Below, piece after piece: positions 8,853 through 16,478 of a DNA stretch of 64,000 nucleotides (position 1 is the stretch's first letter; the number at the start of each line of letters is the position of its first letter). Origin of the DNA: Lentisalinibacter orientalis (GTDB lineage: Bacteria > Pseudomonadota > Gammaproteobacteria > Steroidobacterales > Woeseiaceae); contig NZ_JAPDRJ010000001.1 in the NCBI RefSeq assembly GCF_040706535.1, forward strand, positions 372,001 to 436,000, written 5' to 3'. Position numbers and translations under genes: made by a program. The notes beneath the pieces were generated by a model. The model made no database searches. It was not told the origin of the DNA and saw nothing but the letters and a program-made list of their open reading frames with translations.

Positions 8853-9089
8853 CTAGGCGGCCTGGCGCCCGGGCGCGAAGTAGCGGGCGAGGAGGTTCTC
8901 GAATCCGCGCATGGTGCCCGTCCGGTCCTGCGGGACTTCCACCGGCGCGGGCCGCTGCAGTCTGGCGTCCCAGGCCTCGTTGATCTTGTCGTCGGCCACG
9001 GTGGGCACGATGACGTACGGGTTGATCGCCGCCCTGCCTCTCAGGCTGAACCGGAACGGGTCACGGGTTCGTTTGGCTTCGAAACGCAT
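8853..9089 (-). CDS. Hypothetical 78-residue protein
   Basis: Short soluble protein, basic at the N-terminus (MRFEAKRTRDPFRFSLRGR), with no signal peptide, membrane segment or motif I recognise. The start is well supported: GGAGAG lies six bases before the ATG. It sits 125 bases downstream of lysR on the same strand and ahead of the GH16 promoter, so it may be a late member of the GH3-lysR transcript or separately transcribed. The ribosome site and ordinary amino-acid content argue it is translated; its function is unknown. Confidence 0.6.
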   Translation of the reverse strand: MRFEAKRTRDPFRFSLRGRAAINPYVIVPTVADDKINEAWDARLQRPAPVEVPQDRTGTMRGFENLLARYFAPGRQAA

Positions 9090-9214
9090 GTTTTACTCTC
9101 CATAGCGAACGTGCTTCTTGCGATCTGCCGGCGTGTTCGGCCGACGCCACACAAGATAGGGCCATGGAGGTGCGTCCACAAACGAAGAAAACTCACGCCA
9201 GGGTTGAGAAAAAA

Positions 9215-10108
9215 TCAACCGCCTTCGGTGAAATTCTCGAGAATCCAGTGTCTTAGGAGTTCGATCGCCGGGTCGTCGGCGTCCTCGAAACGGCTGATGA
9301 GGTAGTAGCTGACCTCCTCGACCAGTTCCTGCTCGAACAGCCGCACGATGCTGCCGTACTTGAACCAGAGGTCGGCGATCGGCACCGGCACCAGCGCCGC
9401 GCCGATGCCGCGCTCGCAGGCGCGCACCACCGCGATCATCGAATCCAGCCGCGTGACCTTGCTGCCCTTCGGCAACGAGATGCCGCTGGTCCGCGACCAG
9501 CGCTCCCAGGCGGTGGGGTGGGTCTCGTGCACGATCAGGGGGAAGTCGCTGGTGATGCGTTTCCCGCTCACGGCGAGCTTCTTGCGGAACTCCGGCGACC
9601 CCGCCGAGACCAGACGCAGGGGCATCAGCAGGTCGGACCGGACGCTCGCGGGCGGCGAGCGGAACAGGCGGATGGAGAGGTCGGCGTCGGCCGGGTGGGT
9701 CTCTGCGGTTTCGTCGCTGGTGCCCACCTCGATGTCGATGTCGGGATGCGCCGCCGTGAACTCGCTCAGCCGCGGCACGAAATACTCGCTGGCGAAGAAC
9801 GGCTGCACCGACATGCGGATCGAGGGGCGCCGCGTGTCTTTCTTGTAGGCCGCGACCACCTCGTCCAGCTGCTCGATCAGCGGCCAGGTCTCCTCGTACA
9901 GCGAGCGGCCGGTCTTCGTCAGGCGAAGTTCGCGGGCGTTGCGCTCGAACAGCTGTTCGCCGAGCTCCTGTTCCAGGCTCTTGATCTGATGGCTGACGGC
10001 CGACGCCGTGATGTAGAGCTCTTCGGCGGCATGGCGGAAGCTCTCGTGCCTGGCGGCGATGCAGAACGTCCGAAGTCCCCGCAGCGAGATACTGGAGCGG
10101 CCGGCCAT
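9215..10108 (-). CDS. LysR-family transcriptional regulator
   Basis: LysR-type regulator of 297 residues. The N-terminal winged helix-turn-helix (about 10-70) contains SFRHAAEELYITASAVSHQIKS-type spacing, and the C-terminal part (about 95-290) fits the LysR substrate-binding fold. The HTH resembles the GcvA-like branch, which is an impression only. It starts six bases after the GH3 stop, so both are very likely one transcript, and it should report on a product of the glucan pathway. It is not the obvious owner of the TTGACA-N4-TGTCAA palindromes, since LysR boxes usually follow T-N11-A. Confidence 0.9.
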   Translation of the reverse strand: MAGRSSISLRGLRTFCIAARHESFRHAAEELYITASAVSHQIKSLEQELGEQLFERNARELRLTKTGRSLYEETWPLIEQLDEVVAAYKKDTRRPSIRMSVQPFFASEYFVPRLSEFTAAHPDIDIEVGTSDETAETHPADADLSIRLFRSPPASVRSDLLMPLRLVSAGSPEFRKKLAVSGKRITSDFPLIVHETHPTAWERWSRTSGISLPKGSKVTRLDSMIAVVRACERGIGAALVPVPIADLWFKYGSIVRLFEQELVEEVSYYLISRFEDADDPAIELLRHWILENFTEGG

Positions 10109-10114
10109 GGCTCG

Positions 10115-12361
10115 TCAGGCGCTCTCGACCAGCCGGAAAGCGGTCTGCAGCCCGGTGGCCGAGCTGCCGCCGATCCAGGCATGGAATTCACCCGGCTCGG
10201 TCCGGAGCCGCATGTCGCGGCCGTAGAAGGCGAGATCCTCCGCCCGCAGCACGAAGGAGACGGTGCTCCGCTCGCCCGGCTCCAGCCGCAGGCGGCGGAA
10301 TCCCTTCAGCTCGCGGACCGGCCGGGTGACGTTGCCGACGAGGTCGCGGACGTAGAGCTGCGCCACTTCCACGGCCGGCCGGTCGCCGGTATTCGTGATA
10401 TCGGCACTGACGGTGACCGAGCCGCCCGGGGCGAACTCTTCGACGTCGGTGCGGATGTTCTCGTAGTCGAAGGTCGTATAGGACAGCCCGTGCCCGAACG
10501 GGAACAGCGGCGTGTAGCCGGCGTCCAGGTGGAAGGCGGTCATGCCGAGCGAGAGCTGGGGCGCGCTCGGGTCGATGTCGTCGATGTGCACCACGGTCTC
10601 GGGCGAGGGCGGCTTGCCGGTGTTCTTGTGGTTGTAGTAGATCGGCACCTGCCCGACCATGCGCGGGAACGTGGCCGGCAGCTTGCCGCACGGCGACTCC
10701 ACCCCGAACAGGAGGTCGGCCAGGGCCGGGCCCGCCATCGTGCCCGGGTGCCATGCGTACAGTATCGCGTCCACCCGGTCCACGATATCCGGCAGCGTCA
10801 GCGGCCGGCCGGCCAGGATCACCGCAATCACCGGCGTCCCGGCCTCGCACACCCTGGCGACCAGCTCCGTCTGGGCCCCGGGCAGGCCGATGTCCGCACG
10901 GGAATGCGCCTCGCCCGACAGGATGGCCTCCTCGCCCAGGAACAGCAGCACGGCATCGGCGTCGGCGGCCAGCGCCGCGGCCTCGTCGAAGGCAGCCATG
11001 TCCCGGCTGCGCGAGGTGTCCATCGCGCGCAGATAGCGGACGTCGATCTGCCCGTCCGCACGCTCCCGTATGGCCTCGAGCGGCGTGATGCTGAGACCCT
11101 CGTCGCCGTCGAATATCCACGTCCCCAGCTGGTCGTGGGGCGCATCGGCCAGGGGGCCCATCACGGCGAGGGTCCGCGTCGTCTCCGGCGACAGCGGCAG
11201 GGCCCGGCGGTCGTTCTTCAACAGGACCGCGCTCTGCAGGGCCGCGCGCTTCGCCGTGGCCAGTGCCTCCTCGTCCGCCGGGGGCGGGAAGGCGCCGGGG
11301 TCGGTGTAGGGATTCTCGAACAGGCCGAGCCGGAATTTCAGCGTCAGTATTCTCGTGACGGCCGCATCGATGCTGGCCAGCGCGATCTCGCCATCCTCGA
11401 TCAGCTGCGCCAGGTGGCAGAGGTAGGCATCGCCGTGCATCTCCATGTCGACCCCGGCCCGGGCCGCCTCGAAGGCGGAGCCACGGTCGTCCGCGGTCAG
11501 GCCGTGGATGCTGAGCTGCCGGATCGAGTCCCAGTCGCTGACCACCAGGCCCTCGAAGCCCCACTCGCCGCGCAGCACCGTGTCCAGGAGGAACTCGCTC
11601 GCGGTGGCCGGCACGCCATCGACCTCGCTGAACGACGTCATCAGCGTGGCGACGCCGGCATCCACCGCGGCGCGGAAGGGGCGCAGGTGGACGTTGCGCA
11701 GCTCGTTCTCGGGGACGTTGGCAGTGGCGTAATCGCGGCCGCTCTCGGCGGCGCCGTAGCCGGCGAAGTGTTTCGCGCAGGCAGCAATGGCCCCCGCGGT
11801 CGACAGCCCGGCTCCCTGCCCGCTACTGTCCCTGTGCCCCTGGTAGCCCCGCACCATGGCGGCTCCGAACTCGCTCGCGAGCTGCGGATCCTCGCCGAGG
11901 CTCTCGGCGATACGGCCCCAGCGCGGGTCGCGCGCGATGTCGATCATCGGTGCGAACGTCCAGTTGACCCCGGCGGCGGCAGCCTCCCGGGCGGCGACGG
12001 CCGCGCACGCGGACGCCAGCTCCGGATTCCAGCTCGCCGCCTGGCCCAGCGGGATGGGGAAGATGGTGCGGAAGCCGTGGATCACGTCGCGGCCGATCAG
12101 CAGCGGGATACCGAGGCGGCTCTCCTCGACGGCGATCCGCTGCAGCTCGTTCACCGTGTCCACGTCCACCTCGTTCAGCACGGAGCCGACGCGCCCGGCA
12201 CGCAAGGCCTCGGCGAGATAGTCGTGGATGTAACTCTCGCCCCCGTTCACCTGGCTCATCTGGCCGATTTTCTCGTCCAGCGTCATCTCCGCCAGCAGGG
12301 CGGCGACGCGCCGGCCGACCGGATCGGCGGCCTGAACCGGGCTGGCCTTGGAGCTCGTCAT
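10115..12361 (-). CDS. GH3 beta-glucosidase, cytoplasmic
   Basis: Glycoside hydrolase family 3 enzyme of 748 residues, likely removing glucose from beta-glucan oligosaccharides. The start at 12361 follows GAGG by seven bases. There is no signal peptide, so it probably acts in the cytoplasm on imported oligomers. The N-terminal barrel has KHF (197-199) and the nucleophile motif GLVVSDWD with D276. The alpha/beta sandwich domain follows, and a fibronectin III-like domain closes the protein (about 650-740, ADITNTGDRPAVEVAQLYV). It is divergent from the GPH transporter and shares its operator region, and it is co-transcribed with lysR. A longer reading to 12433 would run through the repeat region and lacks a ribosome site. 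Confidence 0.93.
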   Translation of the reverse strand: MTSSKASPVQAADPVGRRVAALLAEMTLDEKIGQMSQVNGGESYIHDYLAEALRAGRVGSVLNEVDVDTVNELQRIAVEESRLGIPLLIGRDVIHGFRTIFPIPLGQAASWNPELASACAAVAAREAAAAGVNWTFAPMIDIARDPRWGRIAESLGEDPQLASEFGAAMVRGYQGHRDSSGQGAGLSTAGAIAACAKHFAGYGAAESGRDYATANVPENELRNVHLRPFRAAVDAGVATLMTSFSEVDGVPATASEFLLDTVLRGEWGFEGLVVSDWDSIRQLSIHGLTADDRGSAFEAARAGVDMEMHGDAYLCHLAQLIEDGEIALASIDAAVTRILTLKFRLGLFENPYTDPGAFPPPADEEALATAKRAALQSAVLLKNDRRALPLSPETTRTLAVMGPLADAPHDQLGTWIFDGDEGLSITPLEAIRERADGQIDVRYLRAMDTSRSRDMAAFDEAAALAADADAVLLFLGEEAILSGEAHSRADIGLPGAQTELVARVCEAGTPVIAVILAGRPLTLPDIVDRVDAILYAWHPGTMAGPALADLLFGVESPCGKLPATFPRMVGQVPIYYNHKNTGKPPSPETVVHIDDIDPSAPQLSLGMTAFHLDAGYTPLFPFGHGLSYTTFDYENIRTDVEEFAPGGSVTVSADITNTGDRPAVEVAQLYVRDLVGNVTRPVRELKGFRRLRLEPGERSTVSFVLRAEDLAFYGRDMRLRTEPGEFHAWIGGSSATGLQTAFRLVESA

Positions 12362-12421
12362 CGGAAAACCTCGCAGGAGCCTGGTGGAAGGATACGATTT
12401 TCGGGCCCATGCTCCGGGCCG

Positions 12422-12454
12422 ATCGTCGATCAATCGTCGATCGATCGTCCATCG
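12422..12454. repeat. Three 11-bp tandem repeats upstream of GH3
   Basis: Units ATCGTCGATCA, ATCGTCGATCG and ATCGTCCATCG start at 12422, 12433 and 12444. The 11-bp period places each unit on the same face of the helix. The block lies just downstream of the predicted GH3 -10 box (12469-12474), so it falls in the early 5' leader or at the transcription start. It could bind a phased regulator. Confidence 0.8.
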
Positions 12455-12468
12455 ACAACCGTCAATCG

Positions 12469-12498
12469 ATTATCGATGTTGTTTGACAGCGCTGTCAA
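12469..12498. promoter_or_regulatory. Divergent promoter with perfect 16-bp palindromic operator (GH3-lysR / GPH transporter)
   Basis: TTGACAGCGCTGTCAA at 12483-12498 is a perfect palindrome matching the GH16 promoter site at 15 of 16 positions. On the minus strand the distal TTGACA serves as a -35 with GATAAT (12469-12474) as the -10 after 18 bases. On the plus strand the other TTGACA begins 71 bases before the transporter ATG, with no clear -10. One DNA-binding protein probably controls all three transcription units of the locus. Confidence 0.78.
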
Positions 12499-12553
12499 TT
12501 TGACGCAGCATATTCCCTCTGGCTTTGTGCTGTCGGGGGGCATACGAAGAATA

Positions 12554-14008
12554 ATGAACGAAGCCGCACACTACGAGACTGCACCGCAGGACCGCATCCC
12601 GTTCCCGAAGAAGCTCATCTACGGGCTCGGCGCCTTCGTCAACAACCTGCTGGCCGGCGCCATCGGCGGCATGATCATCGTGCTCAACCTCGGCCTCGGC
12701 ATGAATCCGGCCCTCGTGGGGCTGCTGGGCGCCCTCCCCCGGCTGACCGATGCGATCACCGACCCGCTCATGGGCTATATCTCCGACCACACGAAGTCGA
12801 AGTGGGGACGCCGCCGTCCGTACATCTTCGTGGGCGCGATCGCCGTCGCCATCATCTACGCCATCCTCTGGCAGCTGCCGGAGGGCAAGAGCGATGCGTT
12901 CTATTTCTGGTACTTCCTGAGCGGCTCGCTGATCTTCTACCTCGCCTACACGGTGTTCGCCACGCCGTGGGTGGCGCTCGGCTACGAGCTCACGCCCGAC
13001 TATCACGAACGCACCCGGCTGATGGGCGTGCAGAACTTTATCGGCCAGCTCGCCTACGTGGTGGCGCCCTGGTTCCTCTGGATCATGCAGAACGAGGCCT
13101 GGTTCGACGACATGGCGCAGGGCGCGGCGGGTCTCGCGATCATCATCGCCGTCGTCGTCGCTGGCATCGGTGTCCTGCCCGCCATTTTCCTGCGGGAACG
13201 CTTCAAGGAAGCCGCCCTGGGAGATGCCGATCCCGCAGTCGAGATCAGCGCCGCCGGCAGTGCGTTCGTGCGCAGCATGCTCGACTTCTTCCGTGGTTTC
13301 GCGACCTCCCTGAAGTTCAAGCCGTTCGTGAAGCTCTGCATCGCCACGTTCCTCGTCTTCAACGGCTTCATGCTGATCGCATCGTTCCAGTTCTACGTCA
13401 TCATCTATTACGTCTTCGGGGGCGACACCAACCTGGGGTCGAAGTATGCCGGCTACTCGGGGACGCTCGGCGCCATATCGACGTTCCTGGTCATCATTTT
13501 CATCACCTGGCTCGGAACCCGGATCGGCAAGCGGCGCGCGTTCTTCGTCGCCATCGGAGTATCGATGGTGGGCTATGCCCTGAAGTGGGTTGCCTACAAC
13601 CCGGAAGTGCCCTGGCTGCTGCTGCTGCCCGCACCCCTGATGGCCTTCGGACTCGGCGGCTTGTTCACGCTGATGCCCGCGATGATCTGCGACGTGGTGG
13701 ATGCCGACGAGGTGAACACCTATGAGCGGCGCGAGGGCATGTACGGCTCCATCTTCTGGTGGGTCGTGAAGCTGGGCATGGCCGCAGCGCTCGCGGCGAG
13801 CGGTTTCCTGTTGAACGCGACGGGCTTCGACGTCGAGCTGGGCGGCAACCAGACCGACCGCGCCATCTATCTCATGCGGCTGTGCGATGCCTTCATACCG
13901 GCGGCCGCCTCGGCCATCGCCATCTGGGTGATCTCCACCTACTCCATCACCGAGGAGAAGGCGCATGAGGTGCGGCTGCACCTGGAGGCCCGGCGCGGCG
14001 CCGTCTGA
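12554..14008 (+). CDS. GPH-family (MFS) sugar:cation symporter
   Basis: Inner-membrane transporter of 484 residues with about 12 hydrophobic segments. It fits the glycoside-pentoside-hexuronide family: early PKKLIYGLGAFVNNL, then DPLMGYISDHTKSKWGRRRPYI, the family's characteristic loop between helices 2 and 3. It would import glucose, cellobiose- or laminaribiose-like sugars in exchange for the cation gradient; the substrate is inferred from the locus. The start at 12554 lies 71 bases after the palindromic operator. A much longer open frame extends upstream on the same strand, antisense to GH3 and lysR, and is not coding. The neighbouring arsenic operon converges on it, with 45 bases between the stops. 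Confidence 0.9.
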   Translation: MNEAAHYETAPQDRIPFPKKLIYGLGAFVNNLLAGAIGGMIIVLNLGLGMNPALVGLLGALPRLTDAITDPLMGYISDHTKSKWGRRRPYIFVGAIAVAIIYAILWQLPEGKSDAFYFWYFLSGSLIFYLAYTVFATPWVALGYELTPDYHERTRLMGVQNFIGQLAYVVAPWFLWIMQNEAWFDDMAQGAAGLAIIIAVVVAGIGVLPAIFLRERFKEAALGDADPAVEISAAGSAFVRSMLDFFRGFATSLKFKPFVKLCIATFLVFNGFMLIASFQFYVIIYYVFGGDTNLGSKYAGYSGTLGAISTFLVIIFITWLGTRIGKRRAFFVAIGVSMVGYALKWVAYNPEVPWLLLLPAPLMAFGLGGLFTLMPAMICDVVDADEVNTYERREGMYGSIFWWVVKLGMAAALAASGFLLNATGFDVELGGNQTDRAIYLMRLCDAFIPAAASAIAIWVISTYSITEEKAHEVRLHLEARRGAV

Positions 14009-14053
14009 CGGCACCGTCTAACCGAACGCCGGCGCTGGCCAGCGGCGAACCAA

Positions 14054-15142
14054 TCAGCCCGAGACCGGGTCCGGCGTCGCCGCGGCCGGAAAATGGTGCC
14101 GCGTGCGATTCGCGATCGCGACCAGCGACAGCATCACGGGCACTTCCACCAGGACGCCGACCACCGTGGCCAGGGCCGCCCCGGACTGCAGCCCGAACAG
14201 GCTGATGGCGACCGCCACCGCGAGTTCGAAGAAGTTCGACGTGCCGATGAGCGCAGCCGGTGCGGCCGTCTCGAAGGGAATCCGCCAGGCCCACGCCCAG
14301 CCATAGGCAATCGCGAAGATGCCGTAGCTCTGCACCAGCAGCGGGATGGCGATGAGCACGATCACGTCCGGTCTCGCGAGGATCGTCTCCGCCTGGAAGC
14401 CGAACAGCAGCACGACGGTGGCGATCAGGCCCATGATGGAGAACGGCTTCACCTTCGCTGTGTAGGCCGCGACCCGCTCCGGGTCGTCGTGGCCGTCCAG
14501 GGCACGACGGGTCAGGTAACCGGCCGCCAGCGGCGTAACGACGTAGAGCACTACCGAGAGCAGCAGCGTCTCCCAGGGCACGACGACGTCGGTGATGCCG
14601 AGCAGGAAGGCGGCGAGCGGCGCGAAGGCGAACACCATGATGATGTCGTTGATGGACACCTGCACCAGGGTGTAATTGGCATCGCCGCGGACCAGCTGAC
14701 TCCAGACGAACACCATTGCCGTGCAGGGCGCGACGCCCAGCAGGATCATGCCGGCGATGTACTCCCGCGCCGTCTCCGGCTCCACCAGGCCGGCGAAGAG
14801 GTACTCGAAGAACAGCACGCCCAGCGCCGCCATGGTGAACGGCTTCACCAGCCAGTTGACGACCAGGGTGACGCAGAGCCCCTTCGGCCGGCGGCCGACG
14901 TCCTTCAGGGAGGCGAAGTCGACGTTCACCATCATGGGATAGATCATCAGCCAGATGAAGACGGCGACCACCAGGTTGACGCTGGCGTACTCGAGTGCCG
15001 CGACGGCGCGGAACAGCCCCGGGAAGACGGCACCCAGCAGCACGCCGGCGACGATGCCGAGGCCCACCCAGACCGACAGCCAACGCTCGAAGATGCCCAT
15101 GGGCGGGGTTCCGGACGAAGCGTTCGGGGTGTCGGCGCTCAT
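14054..15142 (-). CDS. acr3: Arsenite efflux permease Acr3
   Basis: Inner-membrane arsenite exporter of the ACR3 family, 362 residues with about ten hydrophobic segments. Seen motifs include the metal-site neighbourhood GVAPCTAMVFVWS and the late GTSNFFELAVAVAISLFG. The ATG at 15142 overlaps the arsC stop (ATGA), which indicates translational coupling and excludes the longer frame to 15310. It is the last gene of the operon and expels arsenite made by ArsC or released from methylarsenite by ArsI. Confidence 0.94.
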   Translation of the reverse strand: MSADTPNASSGTPPMGIFERWLSVWVGLGIVAGVLLGAVFPGLFRAVAALEYASVNLVVAVFIWLMIYPMMVNVDFASLKDVGRRPKGLCVTLVVNWLVKPFTMAALGVLFFEYLFAGLVEPETAREYIAGMILLGVAPCTAMVFVWSQLVRGDANYTLVQVSINDIIMVFAFAPLAAFLLGITDVVVPWETLLLSVVLYVVTPLAAGYLTRRALDGHDDPERVAAYTAKVKPFSIMGLIATVVLLFGFQAETILARPDVIVLIAIPLLVQSYGIFAIAYGWAWAWRIPFETAAPAALIGTSNFFELAVAVAISLFGLQSGAALATVVGVLVEVPVMLSLVAIANRTRHHFPAAATPDPVSG

Positions 15143-15567
15143 GGCAGCTCCCGCTCGATGCGCACTTTCAGCATCGTGTAGGCCTGTTCGAAGGCCGCGT
15201 CGATCTCGGCCTCGGTGCCCTCGGCCTGCGCCGGATCCGGCGTACTCCAGTGCAGCTTCGTGTAGCCGCCCGGGAAGGCGGGGCAGGACTCGGCCGCGGC
15301 CGAGTCGCACACCGTGATCACGTAGTCGAAGGGCTCGTCGGCATACGCGTCCCAGGATTCGCTGCGCGGCTCACCCGGCTCGATACCGTGGCGGCGCAGC
15401 GTCTCTAGCGCCTTCGGGTGCACGTAGCCGGCCGGACGGCTGCCGGCGCTGAAGGCTGCGTATCGACCCGGGCCGAGATGATTGATCAGCGCCTCCGCCA
15501 TGACCGATCGGCAGGAGTTGCCGGTGCAGAGGACGAGAACCCGCTTCGCCGCGTTGGTACCGGACAT
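15139..15567 (-). CDS. arsC: Arsenate reductase, low-molecular-weight phosphatase type
   Basis: Cytoplasmic arsenate reductase of 142 residues, reducing arsenate to arsenite for export. It has the phosphatase P-loop CTGNSCR with Cys14 and Arg20, and two further cysteines, Cys87 and Cys95, in CDSAAAESC. This arrangement matches the thioredoxin-coupled three-cysteine mechanism, with the last pair eight residues apart. The start at 15567 gives the canonical N-terminus just before RVLVLCTGNSC; the longer open frame would read back into arsI. It lies between arsI (stop at 15576) and acr3 (four-base overlap). Confidence 0.93.
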   Translation of the reverse strand: MSGTNAAKRVLVLCTGNSCRSVMAEALINHLGPGRYAAFSAGSRPAGYVHPKALETLRRHGIEPGEPRSESWDAYADEPFDYVITVCDSAAAESCPAFPGGYTKLHWSTPDPAQAEGTEAEIDAAFEQAYTMLKVRIERELP

Positions 15568-15575
15568 GGCGCGCC

Positions 15576-15998
15576 TCAGCAGCAGGGACGGGCGGCGGAT
15601 TCCTCCGTCCGCGCCGGATGGTCGTGACCGTAAACCGCGGACTCGCCCCGCGTCAGGAAGGTCTCCCAGGCCACGCCCTGGGGATCGCTGATCCACCGCT
15701 TGTTGGAGCGGGCGTAGCAGCAGGTGGTGTCGCCCTCGTCCAGGACGGGCCCGCCCGCCTCACGAAGGCGCTCGTATACCTCCGCCAGCTCGCCGTCGTC
15801 CTCGGCCTGGATGCCCAGATGGTTCACGCCCCGGCCGGGCTGGCGGGTGCTGATGGCGAAGTTCACCCGCGGGTCTTCCAGCATCCAGCGGGCGTAGTCG
15901 GACTTCAGCACGCCCGGCTCGGCCGCGAACAGGCGTGAGTAGAAGCGGACGGAGGCATCGAGATCCTCGACGCTGAGATTAACGTGCAGGCGTTTCAT
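15576..15998 (-). CDS. arsI: ArsI-type C-As lyase (VOC/glyoxalase fold)
   Basis: Protein of 140 residues in the vicinal-oxygen-chelate superfamily, matching the ArsI/CadI group. ArsI is an iron-dependent dioxygenase that cleaves the C-As bond of trivalent methyl- and aryl-arsenicals. Seen here are likely metal ligands H5, H60 and E112, the arsenic-binding vicinal pair C93-C94 in DTTCCYA, and a terminal Cys pair. AGGAGG lies eight bases before the ATG. It overlaps the end of arsR by 20 bases. No arsM methyltransferase is present, so the substrate would be external methylarsenicals. Confidence 0.88.
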   Translation of the reverse strand: MKRLHVNLSVEDLDASVRFYSRLFAAEPGVLKSDYARWMLEDPRVNFAISTRQPGRGVNHLGIQAEDDGELAEVYERLREAGGPVLDEGDTTCCYARSNKRWISDPQGVAWETFLTRGESAVYGHDHPARTEESAARPCC

Positions 15999-16359
15999 GG
16001 GGGCTTCCTCCTTCGGGCAGGGGGCTGCAGCAATCCGCCAGCACGCTGTCCAGGACCGGGGTACAGACCTCCGGCGCGCCCTGGCAGCAGTCCTCCAGCA
16101 GGAAGCCGAGCAGCGCCCGGGTACCGTCGAAATCGACGCTGTAGATGATGCTGCGCCCCTCCCGCCGCGAGCGGATCAGCCCGGCGTTCGCCAGGGTGGC
16201 GAGATGGGTGGACAGCGTGTTGTGGGGTATGCCGAGCGCCTCGGCAATCGCCCCGGCCGGCATCCCCGCGCCGCCGGCCCGCACCAGCAAGCGAAAGGTC
16301 GACAGCCGGCTTTCCTGGGCGAGCGCGGCGAGGGAACGGGTGGCCGTCGTTATTTCCAT
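15979..16359 (-). CDS. arsR: ArsR-family arsenite-responsive repressor
   Basis: Small winged-helix repressor of 126 residues and first gene of the arsenic operon. The DNA-binding helix region is around 35-65 (GAIAEALGIPHNTLSTHLATLANAGLI). Unlike E. coli ArsR, the likely arsenite-binding thiols are C-terminal: Cys91-Cys92, Cys99 and Cys110-Cys111. The ATG at 16359 lies inside the operator arm. A TTG at 16395 would extend the protein by 12 residues, but it coincides with the -35 box, so the shorter form is preferred and the mRNA may be leaderless. Confidence 0.9.
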   Translation of the reverse strand: MEITTATRSLAALAQESRLSTFRLLVRAGGAGMPAGAIAEALGIPHNTLSTHLATLANAGLIRSRREGRSIIYSVDFDGTRALLGFLLEDCCQGAPEVCTPVLDSVLADCCSPLPEGGSPHETPAR

Positions 16360-16395
16360 ATGTCGAGAATAATCGACATATTGGCGGATTGTCAA
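16358..16395 (-). promoter_or_regulatory. arsR promoter and operator
   Basis: A perfect 9-bp inverted repeat, ATATGTCGA (16358-16366) and TCGACATAT (16373-16381) with six bases between, overlaps the arsR start codon (16357-16359). Upstream on the minus strand, TTGACA (16390-16395) is a consensus -35 and TTATTC, 17 bases on, a weak -10 lying inside the operator. Bound ArsR would cover both the -10 and the start codon. Transcription would begin at or within a few bases of the ATG. Confidence 0.75.
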
Positions 16396-16478
16396 TGTCC
16401 GCGGGGCCTTGGGCCGGGCAAGCCGGTGCCCGGGCAGGATAGAATCCCGCCTTCGCCCGCCAAACCCCGGAGCCCGGC

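Noticed and set aside
9215..10108. LysR protein as owner of the TTGACA-N4-TGTCAA operators
   Set aside because: The palindromes have the compact form of LacI-type sites; LysR sites normally show T-N11-A. A role at the 11-bp repeats remains possible.
12422..12454. Possible short CRISPR-like array
   Set aside because: Units are 11 bp and directly adjacent with no spacers.
9518..14008. Single 1496-residue open frame on the plus strand
   Set aside because: The first two thirds are antisense to lysR and GH3 with low-complexity His/Arg/Gly composition; only the part from 12554 is a real protein (GPH transporter).
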